A program made the translations under genes and the position numbers. A DNA stretch of 64,000 bases from Gammaproteobacteria bacterium (GTDB lineage: Bacteria > Pseudomonadota > Gammaproteobacteria > S012-40): positions 1-64,000 of the forward strand of contig JAOUMY010000014.1 of the NCBI GenBank assembly GCA_029881255.1. Direction: 5' to 3'. Shown piece by piece: positions 9,842 to 21,719 of the stretch; position 1 is the stretch's first letter; the number at the start of each line of letters is the position of its first letter. Below the pieces are notes generated by a model. It saw only the letters and a program-made list of their open reading frames with translations, was not told where the DNA came from and ran no database searches.

Positions 9842-11251
9842 CTAAAAGCGGTAACTAACACCTGTTTCAAATACGCTGCCTTCGATGGGGAAGATATCCT
9901 TCCATGCCCATCGGCGTTTTTTATCGGATAAGATATCTTTCAATGCGTCGCTTTCCCTCGAGTTGTATACGATGCGGAAAGGAAGGTATTGTTGATAGCG
10001 ACAGAAAACTTCAAGCTTTGACCAGGTTGCGGAAACGCGGGCGTCAATATTGGCCAGATCGATTTTGCTTACGTCCAACTGCTGTTTTGAATAATCAGTA
10101 TCGGGCAATAGAAAAATACCGGGCAACCAGTTTTCGGTTTTGCCCATAGGCATAATGCTCAGCCAAGCAATACCAGCGCTCAGGTTAACGCGTCCTTGAT
10201 ATTGCAGTTTAATGGCGTGTTGTTGCGTTGAAATATTGCCATCCAGTCGAAACTTTCGTCGTGTCAGCGCTAAGGGGTCGAATGCCGACTGTAGTAGTGA
10301 GTCGTTGAGTTCACCATCGACGCTGCTATTCCACTTGCTCCACTGACCGTTGTAGAACAACCGAAGGCGTGGCTTGTAGGACCAGCTTATCTGAAATTGA
10401 GTTTCTGACTCATCAAAACCCAGGTTTAGCTTTCCCTGCCTTACGCCGAGATTGGTGAAATCGGTCGTGTGTGGAGATCGTTGTCGATACAGGAATAACG
10501 CCAAGGAAAAATTCCTGGGCAACACCAGCGCTGTGCGCAGAGTTTGACTGCGTAATTCACCGAGACTACGTGCAAAATAAATTCGAGCTGTATTTTTCCA
10601 TCGAATATTTGTTTCTACAGCGTCGTAGGTTGCCTCCCCGGTGAAGTTAGCAGAAACCGCGTTACTTAGGCTTCTAATATGAAGTGTGTAGCCATGTCGG
10701 GGGTTGACGCGATGCCAGGCTATGTCGAGCACCGGGTGGGGTTTCACGGCGATACGGTGGTTTAGGTAGCCATCAAACTGGTCTGAGAAATAGCCGTCTA
10801 GCTGAATGCTGGCGTAAGCAAAACCATCGTAGAGCAGGCTGGCGTGATTGGGGTACGTTGTATATTGCAGGCTCATCGTCAGCAAATCTACGCCGACGAC
10901 TTTGTCTATGTATGTGAAATATTCCTGTTCTTTTTGCAGGCGCTCGTACTGTCCGTGTAGCGCCCATGCGGAACTGGAAGAAGTCGCCTGAATTAAACTG
11001 GCGTATGAACCAATACGTGTGTCTCCCTGTTCGACGAACAAACTGCTTTGGTAAGACGCAGTGAGGGAGTTACAGGGTGTGTCTGTGCCGAAGTATGTAT
11101 CGATCCCGGTACTCCCGGTACGACAGGCAATATAATTTTGGTAGGGCTGATATAAAAGCTGGCTTCCCGGAATAATGGGAACGGCAGACGCGGCAAAGGC
11201 ATCGCTAAAAATAGCGGCATAAACGCCAAAACAAAATGCAAAGTAGCGCAC
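9842..11251 (-). CDS. Predicted outer-membrane beta-barrel protein, function unknown
   Basis: 469-aa protein with an N-terminal signal peptide (hydrophobic stretch then DAFAAS, probable cleavage after AFA near residues 19-21). The body alternates polar and aromatic residues as in amphipathic beta-strands. The C-terminus is GVSYRF, an aromatic terminal Phe typical of BamA-recognised outer-membrane barrels. No named family is recognised. It is the second gene of a minus-strand pair, 55 bp downstream of a lipoprotein gene. An eight-base-stem hairpin (11261-11290) lies in the gap and lacks a U tract, so it is more likely a processing or stability element than a terminator. The pair lies inside the block bracketed by dnaE remnants. 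Confidence 0.65.
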   Translation of the reverse strand: MRYFAFCFGVYAAIFSDAFAASAVPIIPGSQLLYQPYQNYIACRTGSTGIDTYFGTDTPCNSLTASYQSSLFVEQGDTRIGSYASLIQATSSSSAWALHGQYERLQKEQEYFTYIDKVVGVDLLTMSLQYTTYPNHASLLYDGFAYASIQLDGYFSDQFDGYLNHRIAVKPHPVLDIAWHRVNPRHGYTLHIRSLSNAVSANFTGEATYDAVETNIRWKNTARIYFARSLGELRSQTLRTALVLPRNFSLALFLYRQRSPHTTDFTNLGVRQGKLNLGFDESETQFQISWSYKPRLRLFYNGQWSKWNSSVDGELNDSLLQSAFDPLALTRRKFRLDGNISTQQHAIKLQYQGRVNLSAGIAWLSIMPMGKTENWLPGIFLLPDTDYSKQQLDVSKIDLANIDARVSATWSKLEVFCRYQQYLPFRIVYNSRESDALKDILSDKKRRWAWKDIFPIEGSVFETGVSYRF

Positions 11252-11260
11252 GTATAGTGA

Positions 11261-11290
11261 AATCAGCCCCGGAGAATTCCGAGGCTGATT
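11261..11290 (-). promoter_or_regulatory. Intercistronic hairpin
   Basis: Inverted repeat AATCAGCC (11261-11268) / GGCTGATT (11283-11290) with a further inner GGA/TCC pairing. It lies between the lipoprotein stop at 11307 and the barrel start at 11251. There is no T-run on the transcribed side, so it does not look like an intrinsic terminator. It could stabilise or partly attenuate the upstream message. Confidence 0.4.
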
Positions 11291-11306
11291 CTATTACGAT
11301 ATGGGT

Positions 11307-12839
11307 TTAAAAGTCTGCCGCGCATGTCTCGCTAATCGGAAACTCATCAACTTGTTCAGTGAGGCACTGACCAGCATTGATGGTAACGCTTCCAGCATTA
11401 TGACCGGTCACTGCCGCGACAACAGGGCCACCGGCGTCGACACGTACACGATCGTCGTCTGAGCTACCCACGACTGTGCCCGTTGGTGCCGATACTGCGA
11501 AACCTATCTTTAGCGTTGTATCTTCGGGGTTGTTCGCATCAGAAAAGAAATCATCTTGGAACTCGCCATTGAGATTTGTGAAATTCGCATCAAAGGAAAA
11601 GCCCTTGGTGAATGTCAAAGAGAAATCGCTTGTGGAGGCATCCCATTTAAAAGATGTGGTGTCCATTTCAATGATAAACGCGTGCTGGTTATCAATGTCC
11701 CAATAGAGTGGTTTGTCGCGCAATCCGGCGTCACTAACTGTGATGACTTCGTTTTCGACATCAACGCTAACCGTGCCGGTAATACCAGAGAAGCCCCACT
11801 TATAGTCTGTAGTCGAATTCTGCTCTCCGACCTCATGCAATAATAATGTAAAGGCATTCATGGCAGTACCGACGCTGAGTTCGCGTGTCGCGGTGTTCAC
11901 GCTGACGTTTAATACCTCGGCGACTGCGATATCCAGAAAAGTTTTGGTTCCGTAACTGTCGGTATCATCAATATCGATCGCCTCGATAATGCCGAACGCA
12001 GTTTTTACGGTATTGGCATCCGGGACCTGCATGGACATGCGTACCGCGCCTTTGAAAGTATCCGGCAAATCGATGTCGGCGACTTCCTCGGCGGTCAAAG
12101 CCAGATCGGTTTCGAGTTGTTTGGCCGTCGCAGCGATGTCAGTCAGGCTGATTTGAACAAACCATTCATCAGAGCTATAACCCACAGACAGTGGTACGAA
12201 CGTGTCATACTTCAAGCTGAGTATGCCGGCGTTTTCGGAATTGAGTACGATTACGAGTGACAGGTGTTCGCGAGCTTCCAGACAGTCCGCCTTATCTTCG
12301 GCTGTATCGGTGTCATCACAAACGCTTTCCTGAATTCGGTAGGTGACGGTGTTGCCATCTTTTACCCCTGCATCTAAAACGTCATCGAACAACTGATCAA
12401 TAGCTGCTTCCAACTCATCGTCGGCGCTTGCGCGAGGAAACATTTTGAATTCGTTGTATCGGCCCGTGACCTTTCTCATTACACTGTTTTCAAGAAAGCG
12501 TTTCATCTGCGGTGAAGTCAGCGCCTTGTACGCAGGTTTGTTTTGAATGCTTCTCGATTTGAGCGCTAAAGAAATAGATCCGGAAGAAGAAGTCGCTCCT
12601 TCACTCATCCGGTAAATGCCGTCGTTCAGGCCTTTTTTAAGACTATTTTTGATAGCAAGTTTCACATCGGCGGTAGTCATGTCGATTGTTACCGCGCTCG
12701 CTGCGAATTTTGATTCATCCACTTTGGCTATATCGTCCGGGTTGCTTTGTCCCCCGGCATCTGGTAACGAGTCGTGAAAACATGCGGCAATGAAAGCGGC
12801 GAGGAAAAATATAGAAATGTACGTTGTGAGGTTTCTCAT
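11307..12839 (-). CDS. Predicted lipoprotein, function unknown
   Basis: 510-aa protein. The signal peptide ends in the lipobox IAAC with lipidated Cys at residue 20, followed by FHDSLPDAGG, so an outer- or inner-membrane lipoprotein is expected. The rest is rich in Asp, Thr, Val and Ser with alternating hydrophobic positions (for example MSMQVPDANTV), suggesting an all-beta periplasmic protein. A few cysteines are visible (SVCDD, DCLEA, and QCLTEQ and ETCAADF at the C-terminus), possibly forming disulphides. AAGGA lies six bases before the ATG. It heads a two-gene operon with the barrel protein, so a joint envelope function is likely. No family is recognised. Confidence 0.65.
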   Translation of the reverse strand: MRNLTTYISIFFLAAFIAACFHDSLPDAGGQSNPDDIAKVDESKFAASAVTIDMTTADVKLAIKNSLKKGLNDGIYRMSEGATSSSGSISLALKSRSIQNKPAYKALTSPQMKRFLENSVMRKVTGRYNEFKMFPRASADDELEAAIDQLFDDVLDAGVKDGNTVTYRIQESVCDDTDTAEDKADCLEAREHLSLVIVLNSENAGILSLKYDTFVPLSVGYSSDEWFVQISLTDIAATAKQLETDLALTAEEVADIDLPDTFKGAVRMSMQVPDANTVKTAFGIIEAIDIDDTDSYGTKTFLDIAVAEVLNVSVNTATRELSVGTAMNAFTLLLHEVGEQNSTTDYKWGFSGITGTVSVDVENEVITVSDAGLRDKPLYWDIDNQHAFIIEMDTTSFKWDASTSDFSLTFTKGFSFDANFTNLNGEFQDDFFSDANNPEDTTLKIGFAVSAPTGTVVGSSDDDRVRVDAGGPVVAAVTGHNAGSVTINAGQCLTEQVDEFPISETCAADF

Positions 12840-13009
12840 TTTATATCCTTATATGTATCATTTTGTTAGTACGTATATCTGCAGTTGTTTGTTAGGTTTG
12901 GTTGCAACTGCCGCAAAATAGTAACAGGTTCATTAGGGTTGTGAAAAGAGGCAGTGGGAGAAGATAAATCGCTCCCCCAACTTAATCGCCCAGCGCGCGT
13001 CCAGTGCAG

Positions 13010-13195
13010 ACATCAGTCGGTCTGGCAGTTGCATTGCGCACCATGAAAATCACGTGTGGCGATAACCTGACGTTGTTGGCTAAGGGCGTTAGCGTGGGAC
13101 TTACTTTTTTTTCAGGCGCGACTGCACCGACCGACGAGTTGATGAAGCGCCTGGAGAAGACCGCTGAAGAAGCGGCGAGAGAGCTGAAATATTGG
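13010..13195 (+). pseudogene. dnaE: dnaE 3'-end remnant with internal deletion
   Basis: Two blocks match the end of the intact dnaE. Bases ~13016-13060 correspond to ~9283-9326 (encoding GLAVALRTMK). Bases ~13090-13192 correspond to ~9665-9768 (encoding PTDELMKRL and the C-terminus). About 340 bp between them are missing, and the stop codon is changed, so the frame runs on to 13276 as an apparent 90-codon ORF. This is the piece that should directly precede accA, so the remnant marks the ancestral dnaE–accA junction. It is not a real gene. Confidence 0.85.
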
Positions 13196-13212
13196 CGGGT
13201 TGAAACACGTGC

Positions 13213-13240
13213 TTACCATACGCGACAATTACGTTATAAT
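13213..13240 (+). promoter_or_regulatory. Candidate accA promoter
   Basis: A perfect -10 hexamer TATAAT (13235-13240) with a possible -35 TTACCA (13213-13218) at a 16-bp spacing. It starts right after the decayed dnaE 3' end and 33 bp before accA. With dnaE transcription separated from accA by the inserted minus-strand genes, accA would need its own promoter. Prediction by eye only. Confidence 0.45.
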
Positions 13241-13272
13241 GATTTGAAATTTTTTGGAAAGTTAAACGATTC

Positions 13273-14229
13273 ATGAATCCGAATTATCTAGAGTTTGAAC
13301 AACCCATCGCCGAACTCGAGGCGAAGATCGAAGAGTTGAGATTTGTCGGCAATGACTCCGAGATCAATATTTCCGATGAGATTACCCGTCTCGAATCCAA
13401 GAGCAAGGCACTGACAGAGCAGATTTTTAAAAGCCTCAACGCCTTTCAGATTTCCAAGTTGTCACGACACCCACAGCGCCCGCAAACCCTGGATTACGTC
13501 AATAAAGTCTTTAGCGAATTCGAGGAATTGCATGGCGATCGTGCCTATTCAGATGACCCAGCTATCGTAGGGGGCATTGCGCGATTGAATGACAAACCAG
13601 TGGTGGTGATTGGTCATCAACGAGGTAAGGAGACCAAGGAAAAGATTTATCGCAACTTTGGTATGCCCCGTCCTGAAGGCTATCGCAAGGCCATGCGTCT
13701 GATGTTGATGGCCGAGCGCTTCAAGATGCCAGTGATTACCTTTATCGACACCATGGGTGCCTATCCCGGCGTCGGCGCGGAAGAACGTGGCCAGAGTGAG
13801 GCGATTGCGCGCAATCTGTTCGTGATGTCCAAGCTCAAGACACCGATTATCTGTACGGTTATTGGTGAGGGCGGTTCTGGTGGCGCATTGGCTATTGGTG
13901 TGGGTGATCGCCTGATGATGTTGGAATACGCAACGTATTCGGTTATATCGCCTGAAGGTTGCGCATCAATACTATGGAAGAGCGCCGACCGCGCCAATGA
14001 TGCGGCCGAGGCCCTGGGTATTACCGCTGCGCGATTAAAAGAACTCGGCCTGGTCGACGTAATAGTCAAAGAGCCACTCGGCTCGGCTTATCGCGATGTG
14101 GATATTATGGCGGCGCGGATCAAGGTCGCTCTTACGGAACAACTCGGCGAGTTGACCAAGCTTACCACTGATCGTCTACTGGATCAGCGTTACAAGCGAT
14201 TAATGAGCTTCGGTAATTTCAAGGAGTAA
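13273..14229 (+). CDS. accA: Acetyl-CoA carboxylase carboxyltransferase subunit alpha
   Basis: Alpha subunit of the acetyl-CoA carboxylase carboxyltransferase, which with AccD moves the carboxyl group from biotin on AccB to acetyl-CoA, the first committed step of fatty acid synthesis in the cytosol. At 318 aa it matches the usual length (E. coli 319). The N-terminal helical segment (residues 1-60) is followed by the crotonase-like domain with [18 protein letters not shown] and the glycine-rich oxyanion region [12 protein letters not shown]. It is followed after 10 bp by tilS, whose ribosome-binding site overlaps the accA end. The expected upstream neighbour dnaE is present only as a fragment here. 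Confidence 0.97.
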   Translation: MNPNYLEFEQPIAELEAKIEELRFVGNDSEINISDEITRLESKSKALTEQIFKSLNAFQISKLSRHPQRPQTLDYVNKVFSEFEELHGDRAYSDDPAIVGGIARLNDKPVVVIGHQRGKETKEKIYRNFGMPRPEGYRKAMRLMLMAERFKMPVITFIDTMGAYPGVGAEERGQSEAIARNLFVMSKLKTPIICTVIGEGGSGGALAIGVGDRLMMLEYATYSVISPEGCASILWKSADRANDAAEALGITAARLKELGLVDVIVKEPLGSAYRDVDIMAARIKVALTEQLGELTKLTTDRLLDQRYKRLMSFGNFKE

Positions 14230-14239
14230 TCCTGCACAG

Positions 14240-15613
14240 GTGAAGCCCAAGCAACAGTTATTACAGAGTTTGACGGCGCATGTTGAGAAACATGCGCCGT
14301 CTGCGTTTTGGGTGGCCTATAGTGGCGGTCTGGACTCCACCGTGTTGTTGTATCTGGCGCAACAAGTTGCAGATCATTTCCCCGGCGTGGCATTGAAGGC
14401 TGTGCATGTGCATCACGGACTATTAGCCGAAGCCGATAGCTGGGTCACTCATTGTCAGGTGTTTTGCGATCGGCTCGCGATTCCCCTGAGCGTATGTCAT
14501 GTCGACGCACGGCCGGAGAAGGGGCAGAGTCCTGAAGCGGCTGCGCGCGATGCCCGATACACAGCGCTTCGGGGATTGATGGCATCGGGAGATACCGTCT
14601 TGCTAGCCCATCATCAAGAAGATCAAGCGGAGACAGTGTTGCTGCAACTGCTACGTGGAGCGGGACCACGAGGGTTGTCGGGGATGGCTGAGGAATCTGT
14701 TTTGGGCGAGGGTTTTAAATTGCGCCCTTTGCTTGGTTGTTCTCGCGCCCAGTTGTTAGCTATTGCCGAGCAATATGCGCTCAGCTGGATCGAAGATCCG
14801 AGTAATGTCAGCACCGATTTCGACCGCAATTTTTTGCGCCAGTCATTGATTCCGCAATTGCGCCAGCGTTGGCCGGGCTTGAGCAAATCGCTGTCGCGCA
14901 GCGCGGCATTGTGCGGCGAGGCGGATCAATTGATTGAATTGATGGCGATGCAGGATTTGAACACTGTGCTGGTGAGCAATACGGAAAATAAATCTGTTCC
15001 GCCATTCGAAACTACCGGTTTATATATTCCTGCCTTGCTCACCCTGCCGATAGAACGTCGACATAATGTGTTGCGTCGCTGGTGCCGGTTAAAGGATCTG
15101 CCACTTCCGGCATTAGTTCATCTGCAGGGTATCGACAATACCGTACTCGCTGCACGGGAGGATGCGCAGCCGCTGTTGCAATGGCCGGGCGCGGAGGCGC
15201 GACGTTACCAGCAGCGCCTGTTTCTTGCCAGGCCATTGAGTACTCCACAAACGTTGGACCAGTCCTGGGATCTCGCGCGGCCGTTGAATTTGGGCGATGG
15301 TCGTTACCTGGTAGCGCAGCCTGCTTCTGGTCGGGGACTGGCGCGGGAGTTTGTTTTGTCTGCTCCGCTGCGGGTGAGTTTCCGCGAAGGTGGGGAACAG
15401 ATCCAGCCACAGGGTGATTCTCATACACGCACCTTGCACAAGTTATTTCAACGGGCCGGTGTGCCGCCCTGGGAGCGGGATCGAATTCCGCTTTTGTGGC
15501 AGGGTAAGCAACTATTGGCAGTAGTCGGATACTGGCTGGCTGCGGCTTGTGTAGCTGGTGACGGCGAACCCGGCGTGCAGTTTGTTGTGACTGAGTCCAA
15601 TTCTGAGACGTAA
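14240..15613 (+). CDS. tilS: tRNA(Ile)-lysidine synthase
   Basis: Converts the wobble cytidine (C34) of tRNA(Ile) with anticodon CAU to lysidine using ATP and lysine, changing both codon and amino acid identity. The N-terminal PP-loop ATPase motif YSGGLDSTV (about residues 28-36) and HHQEDQAET are diagnostic. The C-terminal TilS domain is visible around LRVSFREGGEQIQPQG…LHKLFQRAGVPPWERD. Length 457 aa (E. coli 432). It starts with GTG, and AAGGAG overlaps the accA stop about 13 bases upstream, implying translational coupling. The accA–tilS adjacency is conserved in gammaproteobacteria. Confidence 0.95.
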   Translation: MKPKQQLLQSLTAHVEKHAPSAFWVAYSGGLDSTVLLYLAQQVADHFPGVALKAVHVHHGLLAEADSWVTHCQVFCDRLAIPLSVCHVDARPEKGQSPEAAARDARYTALRGLMASGDTVLLAHHQEDQAETVLLQLLRGAGPRGLSGMAEESVLGEGFKLRPLLGCSRAQLLAIAEQYALSWIEDPSNVSTDFDRNFLRQSLIPQLRQRWPGLSKSLSRSAALCGEADQLIELMAMQDLNTVLVSNTENKSVPPFETTGLYIPALLTLPIERRHNVLRRWCRLKDLPLPALVHLQGIDNTVLAAREDAQPLLQWPGAEARRYQQRLFLARPLSTPQTLDQSWDLARPLNLGDGRYLVAQPASGRGLAREFVLSAPLRVSFREGGEQIQPQGDSHTRTLHKLFQRAGVPPWERDRIPLLWQGKQLLAVVGYWLAAACVAGDGEPGVQFVVTESNSET

Positions 15614-15670
15614 TAAACGCTAACCAGATCCATGATTTGTCTATCTTTCGATTGTTAATTTTGGTCAGTT

Positions 15671-17358
<1,688 letters not shown>

Positions 17359-17405
17359 TGTTCGGTGTTGTGTAAAGTTTATGTTTGGCTTTTGGGTTGG
17401 TGGTC

Positions 17406-17570
17406 AGTCAATTCAGGGGGAAAGGCTTTACAAAACTCGCTGTGAATACTTCCCTGTACGCTCGACGGCCGGTCTGCCCGCCATGGACGGCGGAAATGTG
17501 AAAGGATTGCCGGGAGCAATCCTCACCATGGCGCCGACGGTTTTGTAAAGCCTTTCCCCATGAATTGACT
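17406..17570. repeat. Foldback repeat, copy A (long form)
   Basis: 165-bp element between pyrG and kdsA. The left arm 17406-17436 and right arm 17540-17570 are both 31 bp and inverted complements of each other with one mismatch (arm position 11). The 103-bp core 17437-17539 begins TCGCTGTGAATAC and contains CCCTGTACGCTCGACGGC. The core is nearly the same as copy C read on the minus strand, and copy B carries a shortened form. The arms share only their innermost bases (…ACAAAAC) and a GG pair with the other copies. No open frame across it is credible. The rest of the 17359-17723 gap shows nothing else definite. Confidence 0.9.
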
Positions 17571-17723
17571 TTCGCGTTGTTGTGCGCCAAACACAGGCTT
17601 TTATTTTATTGTGGGGCGGTCGGCGAGATTATTGCCTTGCATAGTGTCTTTATTCTTTTTATTTGCGTGGATGTTTTGCTTCCATCGCGTCTTTGATCTT
17701 TTTAGCTGGAGTTTTCAATAAAT

Positions 17724-18563
17724 ATGAACCTTTGTGGTTTCAATGTTGGTTTGGATCAACCCATATTTCTTATTGCGGGTCCGTGTGTAATTGAGAGTGA
17801 ACAGTTGGCCATGGATACTGCCGGTCAGTTGAAAGAGATGTGCGCGGCGCTTGATATTCCCTTTATCTATAAGTCCTCTTTCGATAAGGCCAATCGTTCT
17901 TCAGTGAGCAGTTACCGTGGGCCAGGCATGGAAGAAGGTTTGCGCATACTCTCTGAGGTGAAAAAGCAGCTCGGTGTGTCGGTGTTGACCGATGTGCATG
18001 AGGATACGCCGCTGGATGAGGTGGCATCGGTTGTCGATGTGTTACAGACCCCCGCATTTTTGTGTCGGCAGACGAATTTTATTCAGAACGTGGCGCGTAC
18101 CGGGAAGCCGGTGAATATCAAGAAGGGCCAGTTTATGGCGCCTTGGGATATGAAGAATGTGGTGGAGAAGGCGCGGGCGACGGGCAATGACCAATTGATG
18201 GTGTGCGAACGTGGTGTTTCCTTTGGCTATAACACCCTGATTTCGGATATGCGCGGCCTGGCGGTGATGCGGGAGACGGCGTGTCCGGTGGTGTTTGATG
18301 CGACCCATTCGGTACAACAACCGGGTGGTCAGGGGACGAAGTCTGGTGGTCAGCGGGAGTTTGTACCGGTGTTGGCGCGGGCGGCGGTGGCGGCTGGGGT
18401 GTCGGGGTTGTTTATGGAGACCCATCCGGAGCCGGAAAAAGCCTTGAGTGATGGGCCAAATGCCTGGCCTTTGGGCATGATGGCGGATTTATTGGCCGCT
18501 TTAAGAGAAATTGATCACGCAGTTAAGGCAAGGCCTTTCCCTGAGGCGCAATTTTTAAGATAA
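17724..18563 (+). CDS. kdsA: 3-deoxy-8-phosphooctulonate (KDO-8-P) synthase
   Basis: Condenses phosphoenolpyruvate and arabinose 5-phosphate to KDO 8-phosphate, precursor of the lipopolysaccharide inner core. 279 aa (E. coli 284). Visible motifs are [12 protein letters not shown] at the N-terminus, [12 protein letters not shown] for substrate binding, [21 protein letters not shown] and [11 protein letters not shown], all typical of the KdsA/DAHPS-I fold. The conserved pyrG–kdsA–eno order is kept, but the foldback repeat lies between pyrG and kdsA. The gene implies a lipopolysaccharide-bearing Gram-negative cell. Confidence 0.97.
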   Translation: MNLCGFNVGLDQPIFLIAGPCVIESEQLAMDTAGQLKEMCAALDIPFIYKSSFDKANRSSVSSYRGPGMEEGLRILSEVKKQLGVSVLTDVHEDTPLDEVASVVDVLQTPAFLCRQTNFIQNVARTGKPVNIKKGQFMAPWDMKNVVEKARATGNDQLMVCERGVSFGYNTLISDMRGLAVMRETACPVVFDATHSVQQPGGQGTKSGGQREFVPVLARAAVAAGVSGLFMETHPEPEKALSDGPNAWPLGMMADLLAALREIDHAVKARPFPEAQFLR

Positions 18564-18637
18564 TGCGCCCCGCAACAAACGATTGAAATCACAAAAACGG
18601 TCCGAAAGATGATTTGGCCCCTTTGTTGGGGTGTTAG

Positions 18638-19954
<1,317 letters not shown>

Positions 19955-19977
19955 TCGTTGATCAGCAATAAAAACAA

Positions 19978-20012
19978 CAAACAGGCTGCATTCTTGCAGC
20001 CTGTTTGGTTTT
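19978..20012 (+). terminator. Rho-independent terminator after eno
   Basis: A 13-bp perfect stem (19978-19990 with 19995-20007) and a TTCT loop, with A-rich sequence before and GTTTT after. It lies 23 bp beyond the eno stop codon, separating eno from the ftsB–ispD–ispF unit. Confidence 0.8.
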
Positions 20013-20111
20013 GGGGAATGCCGTTTTATACCGATAGGCAAGGGGACAATGAGACAGTCAGCACCAAGCCGTGTGTGGCCGCATGAAACGAGTGGCGATA
20101 TACTGTCCGGC

Positions 20112-20399
20112 ATGAAAATTCTGCTGGCGATACTCGTATTCCTGTTTCTGGCCCTCCAATATGCCTTGTGGTTTGGTGAGTCGAGTTTGCCCCAGTCCTG
20201 GACCTTGCGTGAGCAGGTTCAGGAACAAAAGACCGAAAACGCAAAACTGATACAGCGCAACAAAACACTGGAAGCGGAAGTGTTAGATCTCAAACGTGGT
20301 AAAGACGCCATTGAAGAACGTGCCCGATCGGAATTGGGCATGATTAAAAAAGGCGAGACGTTTTATCACATCATTGAAGAAGACAAGAAGGACGAATGA
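20112..20399 (+). CDS. ftsB: Cell division protein FtsB
   Basis: Small bitopic divisome protein that forms the FtsQLB complex and activates septal peptidoglycan synthesis. From the ATG at 20112 it is 95 aa (E. coli 103): a single N-terminal membrane helix (about residues 3-20, LLAILVFLFLALQYALW) followed by a coiled coil (EQVQEQKTENAKLIQRNKTLEAEV) and the conserved DAIEERARSELGMIKKGETFY. A longer reading from 20049 adds 21 residues before the membrane helix and is less likely. It overlaps ispD by four bases (ATGA), indicating translational coupling. The eno–ftsB–ispD order is conserved. Confidence 0.93.
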   Translation: MKILLAILVFLFLALQYALWFGESSLPQSWTLREQVQEQKTENAKLIQRNKTLEAEVLDLKRGKDAIEERARSELGMIKKGETFYHIIEEDKKDE

Positions 20400-21091
20400 A
20401 TCACATCTGGGCCGTTATTCCTGCCGCTGGCGTAGGCAAACGCATGCAGGCAGACAGACCTAAGCAATATTTGCAACTCCATCAAAAAACCGTGCTGCAA
20501 CACACCATTGAACGAATGGCGGCGCATCCTTCTGTTACCGGCGTGGTGGTGGCGATTTCACCCGGCGATGGCTATTGGCCGGATTTAGCGATCAGTATTG
20601 AAAAACCTTTACATGTCGTCGATGGTGGCGACGAACGATGTCACTCCGTGTTGAATGGTTTGACGTTTTTGATGGAGCAAGATTTTGAAAACGCCTGGGC
20701 CCTGGTACACGATGCCGCCAGGCCGTGCGTGCGTCAGGAAGATGTGACGAAATTGATTAATCGCGTTGTTGATGCGCAGCAAGGCGGATTACTTGGCTTG
20801 CCAGTGTCGGATACGATTAAATTTTGTGACAACAGCGATGTCGTACAGAAGACGGTGAGTCGTGATGGTTTATGGCGAGCACTAACACCACAGATGTTTC
20901 GCGTGCGTGAGTTATACGATGCGATACGTCAGTCGCTGGAAGATTTGTATTTGGTGACCGATGAGGCCTCAGCAATTGAACATGTCGGTGGACGACCGCT
21001 TATGGTGGAAGGTCATCCAGACAATATCAAGATTACGCGTCCGCAGGATTTGATGCTGGCGGAAATGTTTCTTCAGCAACAGGAGAGTTAG
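20396..21091 (+). CDS. ispD: 2-C-methyl-D-erythritol 4-phosphate cytidylyltransferase
   Basis: Third step of the MEP isoprenoid pathway: couples CTP to methylerythritol 4-phosphate. 231 aa. The CTP-binding signature IPAAGVGKRMQADRPKQY is at residues ~8-25, with VHDAARPCV, GLPVSDTIK and TDEASAIEH later, all typical of IspD. It overlaps ftsB (ATGA) and is followed three bases later by ispF, so the two pathway enzymes are co-translated. Confidence 0.97.
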   Translation: MNHIWAVIPAAGVGKRMQADRPKQYLQLHQKTVLQHTIERMAAHPSVTGVVVAISPGDGYWPDLAISIEKPLHVVDGGDERCHSVLNGLTFLMEQDFENAWALVHDAARPCVRQEDVTKLINRVVDAQQGGLLGLPVSDTIKFCDNSDVVQKTVSRDGLWRALTPQMFRVRELYDAIRQSLEDLYLVTDEASAIEHVGGRPLMVEGHPDNIKITRPQDLMLAEMFLQQQES

Positions 21092-21094
21092 TAT

Positions 21095-21583
21095 ATGCGC
21101 ATAGGACATGGTTACGACGTCCATGCATTCGCTGAGAATCGCAAATTAATTTTGGGCGGTGTGGAGATTGCGCACGATCGTGGTCTTGCCGGGCACTCCG
21201 ATGCCGATGTGTTATTACATGCGATTTGCGATGCGCTGCTTGGTGCAGCGGCCATGGGTGATATAGGGCAACACTTTCCGGATACGGCATCGGAATACGA
21301 AAACATCGACAGCCGTATACTGTTACGTCATGTGGTGAATTTGTTGCGAGAAAAGTCCTTCGTCGTGTCGAATCTTGATTGCACGATCATCGCCCAACGA
21401 CCTAAGCTGGCGTCGTTTATACAACAGATGCGTGACAATATCTGCGAAGATTTAGGCGTGTCCAGGGATGCGGTGAACGTGAAAGCCACAACAACTGAAA
21501 AACTGGGTTTCACCGGAAGAGAAGAGGGAATCGCCGCCGAGGCTGTGGTCTTGTTACAGGAGAGTCGGGCATCTTCCGAGTAA
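21095..21583 (+). CDS. ispF: 2-C-methyl-D-erythritol 2,4-cyclodiphosphate synthase
   Basis: Cyclises CDP-methylerythritol 2-phosphate with loss of CMP in the MEP pathway. 162 aa, normal for IspF. The metal ligands D8 and H10 (GYDVHAF) and H42 (ADVLLH) are visible, as are the GHSDADV and [17 protein letters not shown] signatures. It is the last gene of the ftsB–ispD–ispF unit. In many relatives truD/surE follow; here a convergent response-regulator gene does. A small GCCCTG/CAGGGC hairpin at 21676-21694 lies in the gap, without a T-run. Confidence 0.97.
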   Translation: MRIGHGYDVHAFAENRKLILGGVEIAHDRGLAGHSDADVLLHAICDALLGAAAMGDIGQHFPDTASEYENIDSRILLRHVVNLLREKSFVVSNLDCTIIAQRPKLASFIQQMRDNICEDLGVSRDAVNVKATTTEKLGFTGREEGIAAEAVVLLQESRASSE

Positions 21584-21719
21584 TTTAGCGATAGATATTA
21601 ACCAATGGCATAGTTGAAAAACTGCGCAAACTACTTAGGCTTTCACCCAACTCATATCGCTGTAAATCTTTGGATGCCCTGAGTATACCAGGGCGACAAT
21701 TCGGTAAAAGTAATCTGGA

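Noticed and set aside
13004-13276. Open frame of 90 codons before accA
   Set aside because: It is made of decayed dnaE 3' sequence in two blocks with the stop lost; it ends in the accA leader and has no start signals of its own.
17408-17590. Open frames across the foldback repeats (also 26101-26301 and 26106-26552)
   Set aside because: They arise from the repeat core and arms and change with each copy; no conserved protein.
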